A DNA stretch of 41,332 bases from Candidatus Nitrosopumilus sp. (GCA_016784625.1 JADHUF010000002.1:1-41332), one strand, 5' to 3'. Counted from the first letter of the stretch, positions 8,753 through 16,715 are shown. Notes: generated by a model not told the origin, from the letters alone. Numbers and translations are program-made.

Positions 8753-9802
8753 TTGAGAACAATCGAAATGGGTGGATCTAAAAACGTATTTGCATCTGTT
8801 AAATCATATAGTAAAAGAGGAAAATTATTAAAAAAAGTTGATTTTCAAACTTTGGCAGAATCAAGAGATCTTGATGAATTAATGACTCGAATTAAAAATA
8901 CAGTTTATGGCGAGGCAGTATCTGAAGTAGAGAAACCATACACATCTCATGGTATTGAATCTGCCCTAAGAGGTCATCTAGCTGAGGTTCATTATAGTAT
9001 AGCAAAAACTGCTGGTGAATCACGCATTTTAGATGCTTATTATTTGAAATTTATTATTTCTAATTTAAAACAAATTCTAAAAGGAAAAGTTTTAGGAAAA
9101 TCTCAAGAGGAGATTGAAGTTCACATTAATCTTCGTGCTGAAGAACTAATCAAACAAAGAGATATTGTAATCAAAGCACTTGTTGCAAAAGATCTTGAAG
9201 AAACAGTTGCAAGTTTAAACCAAGTAGAATTTGGAGAAGAAATTGCAAAAGCAGCAGCTTTGTATGCAGATAAAAAAAATATTCAAATTTTTGACACATA
9301 TTTTGATAAAATTTTGTATACACGTCTTGTAAAAGCACTCAAATCTGGAGACATAGATGCAAGTAAATTAATTGGAATGGATGTTGACTTTTACAATATT
9401 CTAAGTGTAATTAGAGGAAAGTTTTGGGGACTAGATGAGCAACAAATTCAGGATTTAATTATAATTCAGTCTCCAGCTGCAAAAGATTTGCTAGGAAGAA
9501 TGATGTCAGCTGGAACAATAAGAGATGCATTTAATGAACTTTCAAATACAAAATACAAAGATTTGATTCCTCAGGTTGAAAATGAATTAGATGCAATATC
9601 TGAATTTGAAAGAGCTTTTGAAATGGCAATTTATCAAGCATCACTAAACTCTTTCACAAAGATGTTTAGTTTAGCAACAACAGTAGGAATTACAAAACTG
9701 ACTGCATATGAGGTAAGAAATCTTGCAGCAATTGCTTATGCAGTTGAACAAAAAATACCAACAGAAACCACTATGTCAAAATTAATTTTAGAGACAGAAT
9801 AA
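8753..9802 (+). CDS. atpC: A/V-type ATP synthase subunit C (central stalk socket)
   Basis: Subunit C (V-ATPase d-like), the funnel that joins the central stalk to the c-ring. The 349 residues are almost wholly helical. They show the family's repeated pattern, such as LDAYYLKFIISNLKQIL, TYFDKILYTRLVKAL and AYEVRNLAAIAYAVEQKI at the end. The longest start is TTG at 8753. The ATG at 8768 (MGGSKNVFASVKSY) fits the usual subunit C N-terminus and has AT-rich sequence (near 8733-8742) at leaderless spacing, so it may be the real start. It is separated by 3.4 kb from atpI, with three unrelated genes between. Downstream genes follow on the same strand at 13 nt. Confidence 0.9.
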   Translation: MRTIEMGGSKNVFASVKSYSKRGKLLKKVDFQTLAESRDLDELMTRIKNTVYGEAVSEVEKPYTSHGIESALRGHLAEVHYSIAKTAGESRILDAYYLKFIISNLKQILKGKVLGKSQEEIEVHINLRAEELIKQRDIVIKALVAKDLEETVASLNQVEFGEEIAKAAALYADKKNIQIFDTYFDKILYTRLVKALKSGDIDASKLIGMDVDFYNILSVIRGKFWGLDEQQIQDLIIIQSPAAKDLLGRMMSAGTIRDAFNELSNTKYKDLIPQVENELDAISEFERAFEMAIYQASLNSFTKMFSLATTVGITKLTAYEVRNLAAIAYAVEQKIPTETTMSKLILETE

Positions 9803-9815
9803 TCTGGTATAAAAT

Positions 9816-10046
9816 ATGAGTAAATTTCCAACGAAAAAAAACGAAACATCAATTGATATTCTTACAAATTGGGTAAGTATCTCTATGGCATTGATTTTTG
9901 CTCTGCCATCATTAGGAGTATTTTTAGGAATTTATTACGGAACTGGAAATCTGATTATAGGTGCAGTATTAGGATTTGGAGTTCATTTTATCACACTTGC
10001 ATTTTCAGGTAGAATTTCAAAGTATCTAAATAAAATTATGAATTAA
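9816..10046 (+). CDS. Small two-helix membrane protein linked to atpC
   Basis: Residues 18-40 (WVSISMALIFALPSLGVFLGIYY) and 44-64 (NLIIGAVLGFGVHFITLAF) form two hydrophobic segments joined by a tight GTG turn. The two ends are basic. At 76 residues and 13 nt after atpC it is almost certainly cotranscribed with it. The two-helix shape recalls the small assembly or ion-channel proteins encoded with bacterial F-type ATP synthases, but I see no shared motif. It lacks a mid-helix Glu/Asp, so it is not the c-ring proteolipid. The function is unknown. Confidence 0.75.
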   Translation: MSKFPTKKNETSIDILTNWVSISMALIFALPSLGVFLGIYYGTGNLIIGAVLGFGVHFITLAFSGRISKYLNKIMN

Positions 10047-10079
10047 CCTATATTGATCTAATTTGAGGATGATATTATT

Positions 10080-10727
10080 ATGATGGGAGATAGAGATTTT
10101 CAAAGCATCATACAAAATGCATTAGGCTCTATTGGAAGAGAATTAGAAATTGAGGTAGATTCTAAAGATATTCAAACTATTCATCTTCATGAAGTAGTCA
10201 GATGCCTAAGACGTTCATATTATGACAGGATAGAACCTAATGAAATTGAAAGAAGAGGATTCAATGAACTTCTCTCAGGATTATTAAAGAAATTAGAGTA
10301 TGGTAGTGAACCAAAAGAATTTGCTATTGATGATATCAAGTTAAAGGGGCAAGTCGATATGATAGTAGATGATTCTATTATTTTATTCAGATCAGCAATT
10401 GATGAATTAGAAAGTCCTCATGCAAATGATATTCTATATCTTAATGCATGCATGTGGATATATGACAAAGTTGATGGAGTGATTGTATACATTACTGGCG
10501 ACAGAAAAGAAACAAGTTTTTCATTAGCACGAGACAAAAAGATGTTTGAGGAAGTTATTAGAAGAGTCAGAGTACTAAATGATCTTCTTAAAGAGGGAAA
10601 AACACCCATCTTAGAACCATCATCAGAATGTTCTGATTGTCAATATTATGAAAGATGTTTCATAAAAAAGAAAAATACTAAACAAATATCCCTAGGAAAA
10701 ATGTTTGGACTAAGCAAACAAGATTAA
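10080..10727 (+). CDS. Stand-alone Cas4/RecB-like protein with Fe-S cysteines and altered nuclease motif
   Basis: PD-(D/E)XK superfamily protein of the Cas4 type, 215 residues. Four cysteines are placed as in Cas4 iron-sulfur proteins: Cys42 in HLHEVVRCLRRSYYDR, and Cys184, Cys187 and Cys193 in CSDCQYYERC. Asp93 in KGQVDMIVDD is the expected metal ligand. Where active members have E-x-K on the next strand, this one reads IILFRSAID, so the Glu and Lys appear lost; catalysis is doubtful. No cas genes or repeats are nearby, so it is not part of a CRISPR locus here. It follows the atpC pair by 33 nt. A purine-rich GAGGATGA upstream may be a ribosome site. Confidence 0.78.
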   Translation: MMGDRDFQSIIQNALGSIGRELEIEVDSKDIQTIHLHEVVRCLRRSYYDRIEPNEIERRGFNELLSGLLKKLEYGSEPKEFAIDDIKLKGQVDMIVDDSIILFRSAIDELESPHANDILYLNACMWIYDKVDGVIVYITGDRKETSFSLARDKKMFEEVIRRVRVLNDLLKEGKTPILEPSSECSDCQYYERCFIKKKNTKQISLGKMFGLSKQD

Positions 10728-10770
10728 CCTAAATAAATGAAAAATATGAAAAAAGGAATTATTCCTTTGT

Positions 10771-10881
10771 TTAATCTAGTGGTTCCGGATGTCCTTTACC
10801 ACGAAGAGCGAAACACACTACTGCTAGTGCAATTGCTACTCCTACTGCTGAGCCAAATGCGGCCATACCTGCTTCTGCCAT
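10771..10881 (-). CDS. 36-residue single-helix membrane peptide with strong promoter
   Basis: The product starts MAEAGMAAFG, continues with a Gly/Ala/Val-rich helix (about residues 6-26), and ends in a polar tail RGKGHPEPLD. It therefore looks like a single-pass membrane micro-protein with an acidic N-terminus and a charged tail. A clear TATA lies at leaderless spacing, which supports real transcription. It converges with the Cas4-like gene with 43 nt between stops. The glycine pattern slightly recalls one helix of an ATP synthase c subunit, but there is no second helix or carboxylate. The family is not recognised. Confidence 0.7.
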   Translation of the reverse strand: MAEAGMAAFGSAVGVAIALAVVCFALRGKGHPEPLD

Positions 10882-10905
10882 TTGATAAAAAATCACTTTA
10901 CGTAC

Positions 10906-10913
10906 TTTTATAA
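10906..10913 (-). promoter_or_regulatory. TATA box for the 36-residue membrane peptide
   Basis: The minus strand reads TTATAAAA, a near-ideal archaeal TATA. Its centre is 28 nt above the ATG at 10881, predicting a leaderless mRNA. Confidence 0.7.
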
Positions 10914-10979
10914 CTTTGGCAATTTTTTTGTTCTAAAAACAAATTATCATAATTTTGAAATTTTATGATACAATAGACG

Positions 10980-11537
10980 TTATTTGGTAAATTCAAAATG
11001 AAGTACATTTTCTTGACCGCTTGTCATAGAACTTAGATTGTAAAACACATCCCCAGTAACTCTCCAAGTTGAAGAACCATCTTCAAGATTAGCCCATAAT
11101 TCAGGTGTATTTCCAGAATTTTTCAGTGAAATAGTATCTTTTAGAATGATTGAGTTATCACCAAGAAGTACATAGTAGTTTGATCCAAATTCCACCATTC
11201 CCTCAGGTCTACTTCCTATTTGACCACCTGACATTTGTTCATACTCAGAAAAACCTGTTTCAAATAATTGATAATCCATAGTTTGAACGATCACAGCAGC
11301 TGGATTAGGATTAGAAATTTTGAATGCAATCTTAATTGTAGCTGATCGTTCTGAAATTTTGATAACAGAAATCTCATCTAGTTCAACTTGAAGAGGTTCT
11401 ACTTGTATAGCATTTTGAGTTTCATAAAAAGCTTCATCTTGAGACTCTACAATCATTGTAGGTCCCATCAAAAGAATTCCCCCCAATATAGCAGTAAGTG
11501 CTGCAACTGCAATACCAACAAAGATTTTAGGATTCAT
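10980..11537 (-). CDS. Membrane-anchored LEA14-like (WHy-domain) protein
   Basis: A 185-residue protein: a short basic start (MNPK), one membrane helix (about 6-28), then an extracytoplasmic beta domain of the LEA14/WHy type. The marks are ISVIKISERSATIKIAFKISNPNPAAVIVQTMDYQLF and later GNTPELWANLEDGSSTWRVTGDVFY. The frame stays open upstream to 11711, but that part is a Cys-rich stretch overlapping the divergent gene. The ATG at 11537 begins the membrane helix and sits 28 nt below a TATA, so it is chosen. A shorter relative lies at 39083-39577. The family is linked to stress or desiccation in other organisms; the role here is unknown. Confidence 0.8.
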   Translation of the reverse strand: MNPKIFVGIAVAALTAILGGILLMGPTMIVESQDEAFYETQNAIQVEPLQVELDEISVIKISERSATIKIAFKISNPNPAAVIVQTMDYQLFETGFSEYEQMSGGQIGSRPEGMVEFGSNYYVLLGDNSIILKDTISLKNSGNTPELWANLEDGSSTWRVTGDVFYNLSSMTSGQENVLHFEFTK

Positions 11538-11561
11538 AACTTTTGCTTGTTCTCTAGATAT

Positions 11562-11568
11562 CTTAAAT
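11562..11568 (-). promoter_or_regulatory. TATA box for LEA14-like gene
   Basis: ATTTAAG on the minus strand, centred 28 nt above the ATG at 11537. It sets the start of the LEA14-like protein and argues against the longer upstream frame. Confidence 0.5.
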
Positions 11569-11578
11569 GTTGAGATAG

Positions 11579-11590
11579 TTATTATATCAT
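11579..11590 (+). promoter_or_regulatory. TATA box for the 118-residue protein
   Basis: TTATTATATC(AT) on the plus strand, about 25 nt before the ATG at 11608, predicting a leaderless message. It lies only about 15 bp from the opposing TATA of the LEA14-like gene, so the two promoters may compete. Confidence 0.5.
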
Positions 11591-11607
11591 CACAAATAGA
11601 AAAAATC

Positions 11608-11964
11608 ATGCAGTATTTCCAAGCAGTGCAACAAGGAAAACAAAGAGCAAGTAAATCACAAATGAAGATGTTTGAAGCAGCTGGATTTGGTATGTTGACT
11701 TTGACAACCAAAAAAGTTGATGGAAAATTTCAACCAGTTGGAGAAGAAGAATTTACTGCAGTTATTAGTTCTGTAGATGGACATATAGCAATAATTGTAG
11801 ATAAAGATGGTTTTACAAAAGCCCAATCAAAGGCAGTAGAAAAAGAAGAAGCAATATCAATTTATAAAAAACTTAGAGAATCAGGAATTTCCGAATATTC
11901 TGGAAAAGAGATTCAGATTTGGTCTGAATCAAGACCAACAATTCAAAACGAAATTTCTGAGTAA
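11608..11964 (+). CDS. Conserved-looking small soluble protein, unknown function
   Basis: A 118-residue protein with no recognised domain. The first part is helical (QYFQAVQQGKQRASKSQMKMFEAAG). Alternating strand-like segments follow, such as FGMLTLTTKK, EEEFTAVISSVDGHIAIIVDKDG and GKEIQIWSESRP. No membrane segment, signal or cysteine is present, so it should be cytosolic. The ATG is supported by a TATA at leaderless spacing. Its stop directly abuts the stop of the convergent pyrH gene (no base between). Codon use and base composition are like the neighbours. Confidence 0.75.
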   Translation: MQYFQAVQQGKQRASKSQMKMFEAAGFGMLTLTTKKVDGKFQPVGEEEFTAVISSVDGHIAIIVDKDGFTKAQSKAVEKEEAISIYKKLRESGISEYSGKEIQIWSESRPTIQNEISE

Positions 11965-12648
11965 TTATTTTGAAGGAAGAATAATTTCTGTTCCTACATC
12001 TCCACCTTTAATGGCTTTTTCAATAATTTTTGGAGAAGCCTTTATGATTCTTGTTTTAATTTTGGAGCGCTCAATGATTTTTAGAGCAACAATATCCATC
12101 AGATCATATCCTCCTGCAACAGAGTCTTCATGAACCAACATATTTTTTAAATTTTTTAGTTCAATTCGTTTGAATTTTTTTGCTTTTTTGAATTTGTTTG
12201 GATCTCTGTCATAAACTCCATCAACATCAGTGGCATTAAGGAATTGCTCAGCTTGTATTTTTTCAGCAATTAATGCAGCAGTTCCATTAGTACTTTGACC
12301 AGGATGTAAACCACCAGTTACAACTATTAATCCATCATCCACTGCATGTCTAACTTCCTGTAAAGTAGATGGGGGATGTGAATAAGCCCTATTTTTTAAA
12401 GCATAAATCAGAAGTTTTGCATTAAGTTTTGAAATTTCAATTCCAAGTTCATCAAGAGTAGATTCATCAGCACCAGAAGATCTTGCATGAGAGATGTAAT
12501 GTCTTGCAATATTTCCACCTCCAGCAACAACAATTGGTTGACAAATCTTACTGATTTTTACTAGAAATGCAGCATAATCTTTTAGTGCCTTGACATTATC
12601 GGTACCAAAAACTTTTCCAGACAATTTGATAACTATTCGTTTTTTCAC
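11965..12648 (-). CDS. pyrH: UMP kinase, archaeal type
   Basis: Phosphorylates UMP to UDP in pyrimidine nucleotide synthesis. It belongs to the amino-acid kinase fold: KLSGKVFG at the start, [13 protein letters not shown] (about 40-52), [20 protein letters not shown] (about 112-131), and [16 protein letters not shown]. The compact 227-residue length and the GLHPGQSTN pattern are those of archaeal UMP kinases, not the related isopentenyl phosphate kinase. It is the last gene of a tmk-HD-pyrH operon; its ATG overlaps the HD gene stop by four bases (ATGA). The substrate call is by family pattern. Confidence 0.92.
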   Translation of the reverse strand: MKKRIVIKLSGKVFGTDNVKALKDYAAFLVKISKICQPIVVAGGGNIARHYISHARSSGADESTLDELGIEISKLNAKLLIYALKNRAYSHPPSTLQEVRHAVDDGLIVVTGGLHPGQSTNGTAALIAEKIQAEQFLNATDVDGVYDRDPNKFKKAKKFKRIELKNLKNMLVHEDSVAGGYDLMDIVALKIIERSKIKTRIIKASPKIIEKAIKGGDVGTEIILPSK

Positions 12649-13880
12649 TTTAGATCACCAATGATTGATTTTGCGGCAATTTCAACTTTTTTTCTGTTCT
12701 TTTGATGGGTATAGATTCTGAGAATATTCATGAATCCAGATATTGCTGAAACCACAGGAATTTTGGAAATTGGCATCTCTTTTGCTGATGATTTTCCATC
12801 CTCATTTGTGATCAAAATTATGGATTTTGATTCATTTTTGGATGGTGCCAGAGGAATTGATGGAGTAACAGAACTATCTACAAAAATTTCATTCTCATCA
12901 ACTTTAGATTTTTTAGATATAGCTATTCTAAGTTCATCAGTTCGTGTTTTCTTCAAGTTAGTTCTACTTGTCAAGATTCGCTCAAAGACACATTTTAGTA
13001 ATTTTCTGTTTTGATAATCAAGTGCAAATTGTCTGGCACGTTTTAATTTTGAAGATTTTGATGAGATTAGAGTTGATAAAACGTATTCGTCTGTAAGTTT
13101 AACATATTCATTTAGATTAAAAGAAGTAAAACCAAATTCATCATCTGATAATCTTAAGGCTTCAATTAACATAACTTCTGCTGCTCTTACAGTTTTATGA
13201 AAATAGACTGCCTTGAACATTTGATATCTAGAATGCATCATTGATTCAAAAGAATACAATGCAGAACGCTCCAAAGCTAATTTTTTTTGATATACATCAA
13301 GTGATTGTGTAATTCTTTTATGATCAATTTTTGCATGTTCTGCTCCTGTAAAATAACCATCTCTAAGCAAATAATCCATCATATCTGCACTAAGTGCACC
13401 TGAAACAATTTCATTCATGTATTGAAATTTAGAATCTCCAAATGCAATTCGAGTTATGAGTTTTTTATCAAAACCATTTTTTGATAAACTATCTCCAATT
13501 TCAGACTTGAGAATTATTTCTTTACCAAAGTCTTCATGTGAAATTTTTTTTTCTTGAATTATTTCCTCAAAAAGATGAGAGAAGGGTCCATGGCCTATAT
13601 CATGTAAAAGACCAGCTAGCCTGAGTATTTCAATATCATCTAATTTCAAAAATCCTTTTTCATTTAATGCATGACCTGCTTGACTTGTAATGTGCATGAC
13701 TCCCAATGAATGCTCAAATCTTGTATGCTGAGCTGCAGGATATGTTAAATGAGCACCAGAAAGTTGCCTAATTCGTCTTAATCTTTGAAAAAGAGGATTG
13801 TCAATTATTGATAGTTCATGTTCGTAGACACGAATAAAATCATGAATTGGATCTATTATGTCTAGATATTTTTTTTTCAT
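12645..13880 (-). CDS. HD-domain phosphohydrolase (dNTPase/SAMHD1-like)
   Basis: Metal-dependent phosphohydrolase of the dGTPase/SAMHD1 group. It opens with [16 protein letters not shown] and [12 protein letters not shown], typical of this group. His56 (TRFEHSLG), His93-Asp94 ([12 protein letters not shown]) and a later Asp ([17 protein letters not shown]) supply the metal site. The 411-residue length fits. The ATG overlaps the tmk stop by four bases, and the gene's own stop overlaps the pyrH start, so all three are translated together. Sitting between two nucleotide kinases, it may trim dNTP pools, but the substrate (dNTP or other nucleotide) is inferred from context. Confidence 0.88.
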   Translation of the reverse strand: MKKKYLDIIDPIHDFIRVYEHELSIIDNPLFQRLRRIRQLSGAHLTYPAAQHTRFEHSLGVMHITSQAGHALNEKGFLKLDDIEILRLAGLLHDIGHGPFSHLFEEIIQEKKISHEDFGKEIILKSEIGDSLSKNGFDKKLITRIAFGDSKFQYMNEIVSGALSADMMDYLLRDGYFTGAEHAKIDHKRITQSLDVYQKKLALERSALYSFESMMHSRYQMFKAVYFHKTVRAAEVMLIEALRLSDDEFGFTSFNLNEYVKLTDEYVLSTLISSKSSKLKRARQFALDYQNRKLLKCVFERILTSRTNLKKTRTDELRIAISKKSKVDENEIFVDSSVTPSIPLAPSKNESKSIILITNEDGKSSAKEMPISKIPVVSAISGFMNILRIYTHQKNRKKVEIAAKSIIGDLK

Positions 13881-14458
13881 AATCCTATTTTCTTTGAAAA
13901 TATTTTCAAAATTTCTTCATGTACTTCTTCTTTAGACTTTGTTGCATCAATGATTTTCCAATGTTTTTTTTGGGCAATTGTTCTATAGACTTTAGAGATT
14001 TTTTTTAAAAATTCTTCATTTTTTTCAAACTTGTCTCTATGAGTTTTCTGTCTACGAAATGATTCTTTTTGAGTAACATCAAGCAATATTACTAGATCAG
14101 CTTTTGGTAAACCAACATCAAGATTCTCAAGCCATTTTTGCTTCATATTATTGACTAAACCATAAACAAGATTAGAATGATAATACCTATTCATAATTAG
14201 AACAGAATTTTTCTCTTCTGCCTCTAAAATTTGATTGAGTTTTTCCCATCTATTTGCTGCTAAAAGACAATGAATGACTTGAGGAGGAAATTTTCTTTTT
14301 CCATCCAAATATTTTCTAATTTCTTTTCCTATTGGAGTTTTATAGTCAGGGAAATGGAATAGTTTTGTTTTGATCTTTCTTTTTTTAAGTGCCTTTTCCA
14401 ACAAAGTTGATTGCGTTAATTTACCTGCTTGATCACCACCCTCAATTACAATAATCAT
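13877..14458 (-). CDS. tmk: Thymidylate kinase
   Basis: Converts dTMP to dTDP for DNA synthesis. The 193 residues have the thymidylate kinase layout: phosphate loop EGGDQAGKLTQ (6-16), FHFPDYKTPIGKEIRKYLDG, LLAANRWEK, NRYYHSNLVYG (the DRY/NRY substrate loop), and a lid with REK-like RRQKTHRDKFE. In the phosphate loop, the residue after the catalytic lysine is Leu14 where Ser/Thr is usual (GKL, then T); this may be a subfamily trait. It is the first gene of the nucleotide operon. The Tmk call is strong; the altered loop leaves slight room for a related nucleotide kinase. Confidence 0.88.
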   Translation of the reverse strand: MIIVIEGGDQAGKLTQSTLLEKALKKRKIKTKLFHFPDYKTPIGKEIRKYLDGKRKFPPQVIHCLLAANRWEKLNQILEAEEKNSVLIMNRYYHSNLVYGLVNNMKQKWLENLDVGLPKADLVILLDVTQKESFRRQKTHRDKFEKNEEFLKKISKVYRTIAQKKHWKIIDATKSKEEVHEEILKIFSKKIGL

Positions 14459-14520
14459 AAGTTATCAAAACAGAGAAGGTAATTGATTAAAAATCTATCA
14501 TGTCTAATAATTTGCGAATT

Positions 14521-14528
14521 ATTTAATA
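14521..14528 (+). promoter_or_regulatory. TATA box for small zinc-finger gene
   Basis: ATTTAATA, centred 26-27 nt before the ATG at 14551; a leaderless message is predicted. Confidence 0.55.
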
Positions 14529-14550
14529 CAGCCCGTATCATTTTCTGATT

Positions 14551-14667
14551 ATGGCTGAAGAATATACATGTCCTTATTGTGAATCAATTTTTAAGGATAA
14601 AGAAGAACTTTCAAAACACATTGATAGAATTCACGGAGATTCTGGAATTCTCGAAGGTTCCAGATAG
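14551..14667 (+). CDS. 38-residue single C2H2 zinc-finger protein
   Basis: The whole protein is one classical zinc finger: Cys7, Cys10, His23 and His28 (C-x2-C-x12-H-x4-H), with the usual Phe14 and Leu20 core and a short tail GDSGILEGSR. Such one-finger proteins are known in archaea and may bind DNA or a protein partner. A TATA at leaderless spacing supports expression. It lies between the divergent tmk operon and the hsp20 gene, which has its own promoter. The target is unknown. Confidence 0.82.
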   Translation: MAEEYTCPYCESIFKDKEELSKHIDRIHGDSGILEGSR

Positions 14668-14751
14668 CCCAATTTCTTTTTGTTCTTCTAAAATATGTTC
14701 ACATAAAATACAAATCTGAGTTCAAATATGTTTAAACTAAATTCTATAAGA

Positions 14752-14759
14752 TTTATAAC
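14752..14759 (+). promoter_or_regulatory. TATA box for hsp20
   Basis: TTTATAAC, centred about 28 nt before the ATG at 14784; predicts leaderless transcription. No obvious heat-shock operator is visible around it. Confidence 0.6.
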
Positions 14760-14783
14760 TAAAAATTAAACACATATCACAAA

Positions 14784-15164
14784 ATGGGACTTGTAAAAGA
14801 AGTAATTAAGGAAATTGGAAATAAATCTAGAGAATTCTATGAATTTGTCTTACCACCAATTGATATGTATCTAAATGAAGACAGTCTCAAAATAGTAATA
14901 GATGTTCCAGGATTTGCCAAAAAAGATATTGAGTTGACTTTATGTGGAGATATACTATCTATTAAAGCACAAAAAATAATTGATGAAAAAGAATCAGAGT
15001 CGTTAATTTCAAATCAAAGACCAAATGTCATAGATAAAAAAATTAAACTTCCCATCGATATTAAACAAGGAGAAGAAAAAATTAAATCAGCAAAATATCA
15101 AAATGGAATTCTTACAATTATTATTCCTGTAGCAAAAAAAGGAAAAAATATCTCAATTGAATAA
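14784..15164 (+). CDS. Small heat shock protein, Hsp20/alpha-crystallin family
   Basis: ATP-independent holdase chaperone. The alpha-crystallin domain spans about residues 25-120: PPIDMYLNEDSLKIVIDVPGF, then DIELTLCGDILSIKAQK, and the closing YQNGILTIIIPVAKK (the A-x-x-x-n-G-v-L motif in the form YQNGILTI). The last residues, NISIE, carry the I-x-I motif that links dimers into larger oligomers. The 126-residue length is on the short side, with a brief N-terminal arm. The gene has its own promoter. Its stop is one base from the convergent UbiB-like gene. Confidence 0.9.
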   Translation: MGLVKEVIKEIGNKSREFYEFVLPPIDMYLNEDSLKIVIDVPGFAKKDIELTLCGDILSIKAQKIIDEKESESLISNQRPNVIDKKIKLPIDIKQGEEKIKSAKYQNGILTIIIPVAKKGKNISIE

Positions 15165-15165
15165 A

Positions 15166-16710
15166 CTAGTATTTTCTAAGTAAACTTGAAGCTATCATTA
15201 TTAAACCAGAAGTAATCATTCCAGTTAAACCAAGAGATTCATTTGATTGATACAAAAATGTTGAACCAATAAAAATTGCAGATGCAAATATACTTCCACT
15301 GATTAAAACCATAGGTTTTCTTTTTTTCATATGAATTTGAATTTCATCCATTAATTTTTTCATATCAGGACCAATTCTAAGTGCAGTATCAATTGATTTT
15401 GAAAAACTATTGAAGGTAATCTTTAATTCTTCAACATATGCTCGTGGAATTAAATTTTCTTCTTCAAGTATATTTCTTAGAACTTTAACAAACTTGAAAT
15501 CAACATCATGTGTTTTGTAAATTCCTTCAATTATTGATGCCATTCTCATATACAAAGCTAAATTTTTTGGCAATACAAATGGGAATTTACTCATAGTTTG
15601 ATTTGCAAGTTCCATCAAGCTTTGCACTTCCATTTCATCAGGCTTGTTTCCATGCATAGAACGAATTGAGAGTTCTATTCCTTTCTCAATTACTGTTCTA
15701 TTGTATCCAGGAGTTAACATTCCAAGATCATTCATAGCATTAACAACTCTTGGAGGATTTTTTTCAACTAGTGCAAGGTATAATCTGATTAGTTTGAATC
15801 TTGTTTCATTATTTATCCGCCCAACCATTCCATAGTCATACAAAATGAGTTTTCCATCATCAGTTACAGATATGTTTCCAGGGTGGGGATCTGCATGAAA
15901 AATTGAGTATTTGAGAAGCATTGTAAAAAAGACCTTGTGAACATCAATTACTAGTTGTTCTCTATCAATTCCCTTCTCATCAAGTGCCTGTACATTTGTA
16001 ACTTTGATTCCAGGAAGATACTCCATTGTAATGACATTTTTTGAGGAAAAATTATCAAAAACTAGTGGTACAACTACTTTGTTGGTTTTTTCCATATCCT
16101 TTTTGATTTGCTTTAGGTTTTCAGATTCAACAGTATAATCCATTTCTTCATGAATAGTTTCAATAAATTGGGAGAGCATAGCTTTTGCTGAATATCGTAA
16201 GTTTGGATCAACAAATCTTAATGCTAATGGAAGAATTTTTTTTAAAACTTTAAGATCTTTTGCTACAACTTTTTCAATACCAGGTCTTTTTACTTTGATA
16301 GCAATTTGTTGACCAGAAATTGATCCTCGATAAACTTGTCCTAATGATGCACCAGAAATACAATTAGGATCTATTTCATCAAATTTTTTATCAATTAATC
16401 CAATATCTTTTTCAATTATTGGTTTAACTTGATCAAATGGGGCAGGAGGAACACTATCCTGAAGTTTTGCAAGTTCTTCTAAGTAAGGTTGAGGTAAGAT
16501 GTCAGCTCTGGAAGAAAGCCATTGTCCTAATTTTATGTAAACAGGTCCTAACGAGATGAATGTATCAAGTACTTTACGAGCATTTTTTCGAAATTGCTCT
16601 AAATCTATTTCATTTTCTTCATGACTAATCCATTTTTTTCTATCTCTACGTAATGCAAAAATTGAAGGTAAAAGTTTGATGAGTACTTGTAGTGTTCTAG
16701 CAGTAGACAT
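15166..16710 (-). CDS. UbiB/ABC1/ADCK family atypical kinase
   Basis: Membrane-associated atypical kinase-like ATPase of the UbiB family, in other organisms tied to quinone or isoprenoid-lipid metabolism. The 514 residues show the family's marks in order: KLGQ (60-63), the Ala/Gly-rich loop SGASLGQVYRG (119-129), Lys139, HADPHPGN (272-279), and DYG (292-294, where DFG is usual). Two C-terminal membrane helices (about 465-483 and 490-510) anchor it. It follows a small membrane-protein gene by 5 nt and is probably cotranscribed. A role in quinone biology here is inferred from the family only. Confidence 0.92.
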   Translation of the reverse strand: MSTARTLQVLIKLLPSIFALRRDRKKWISHEENEIDLEQFRKNARKVLDTFISLGPVYIKLGQWLSSRADILPQPYLEELAKLQDSVPPAPFDQVKPIIEKDIGLIDKKFDEIDPNCISGASLGQVYRGSISGQQIAIKVKRPGIEKVVAKDLKVLKKILPLALRFVDPNLRYSAKAMLSQFIETIHEEMDYTVESENLKQIKKDMEKTNKVVVPLVFDNFSSKNVITMEYLPGIKVTNVQALDEKGIDREQLVIDVHKVFFTMLLKYSIFHADPHPGNISVTDDGKLILYDYGMVGRINNETRFKLIRLYLALVEKNPPRVVNAMNDLGMLTPGYNRTVIEKGIELSIRSMHGNKPDEMEVQSLMELANQTMSKFPFVLPKNLALYMRMASIIEGIYKTHDVDFKFVKVLRNILEEENLIPRAYVEELKITFNSFSKSIDTALRIGPDMKKLMDEIQIHMKKRKPMVLISGSIFASAIFIGSTFLYQSNESLGLTGMITSGLIMIASSLLRKY

Positions 16711-16715
16711 AAAAT

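Noticed and set aside
10080..10727. A CRISPR-Cas locus around the Cas4-like gene
   Set aside because: No repeats, no cas1/cas2 or effector genes in the window; the nuclease motif is altered. Stand-alone Cas4-like proteins are common in archaea.
11538..11711. Longer N-terminus for the LEA14-like protein
   Set aside because: This part is Cys-rich, overlaps the divergent gene and its promoter, and lies upstream of the TATA that fits the ATG at 11537.
12730..13014. Plus-strand frame of 94 codons inside the HD phosphohydrolase gene
   Set aside because: Antisense shadow of a well-identified gene with no domain or promoter support.
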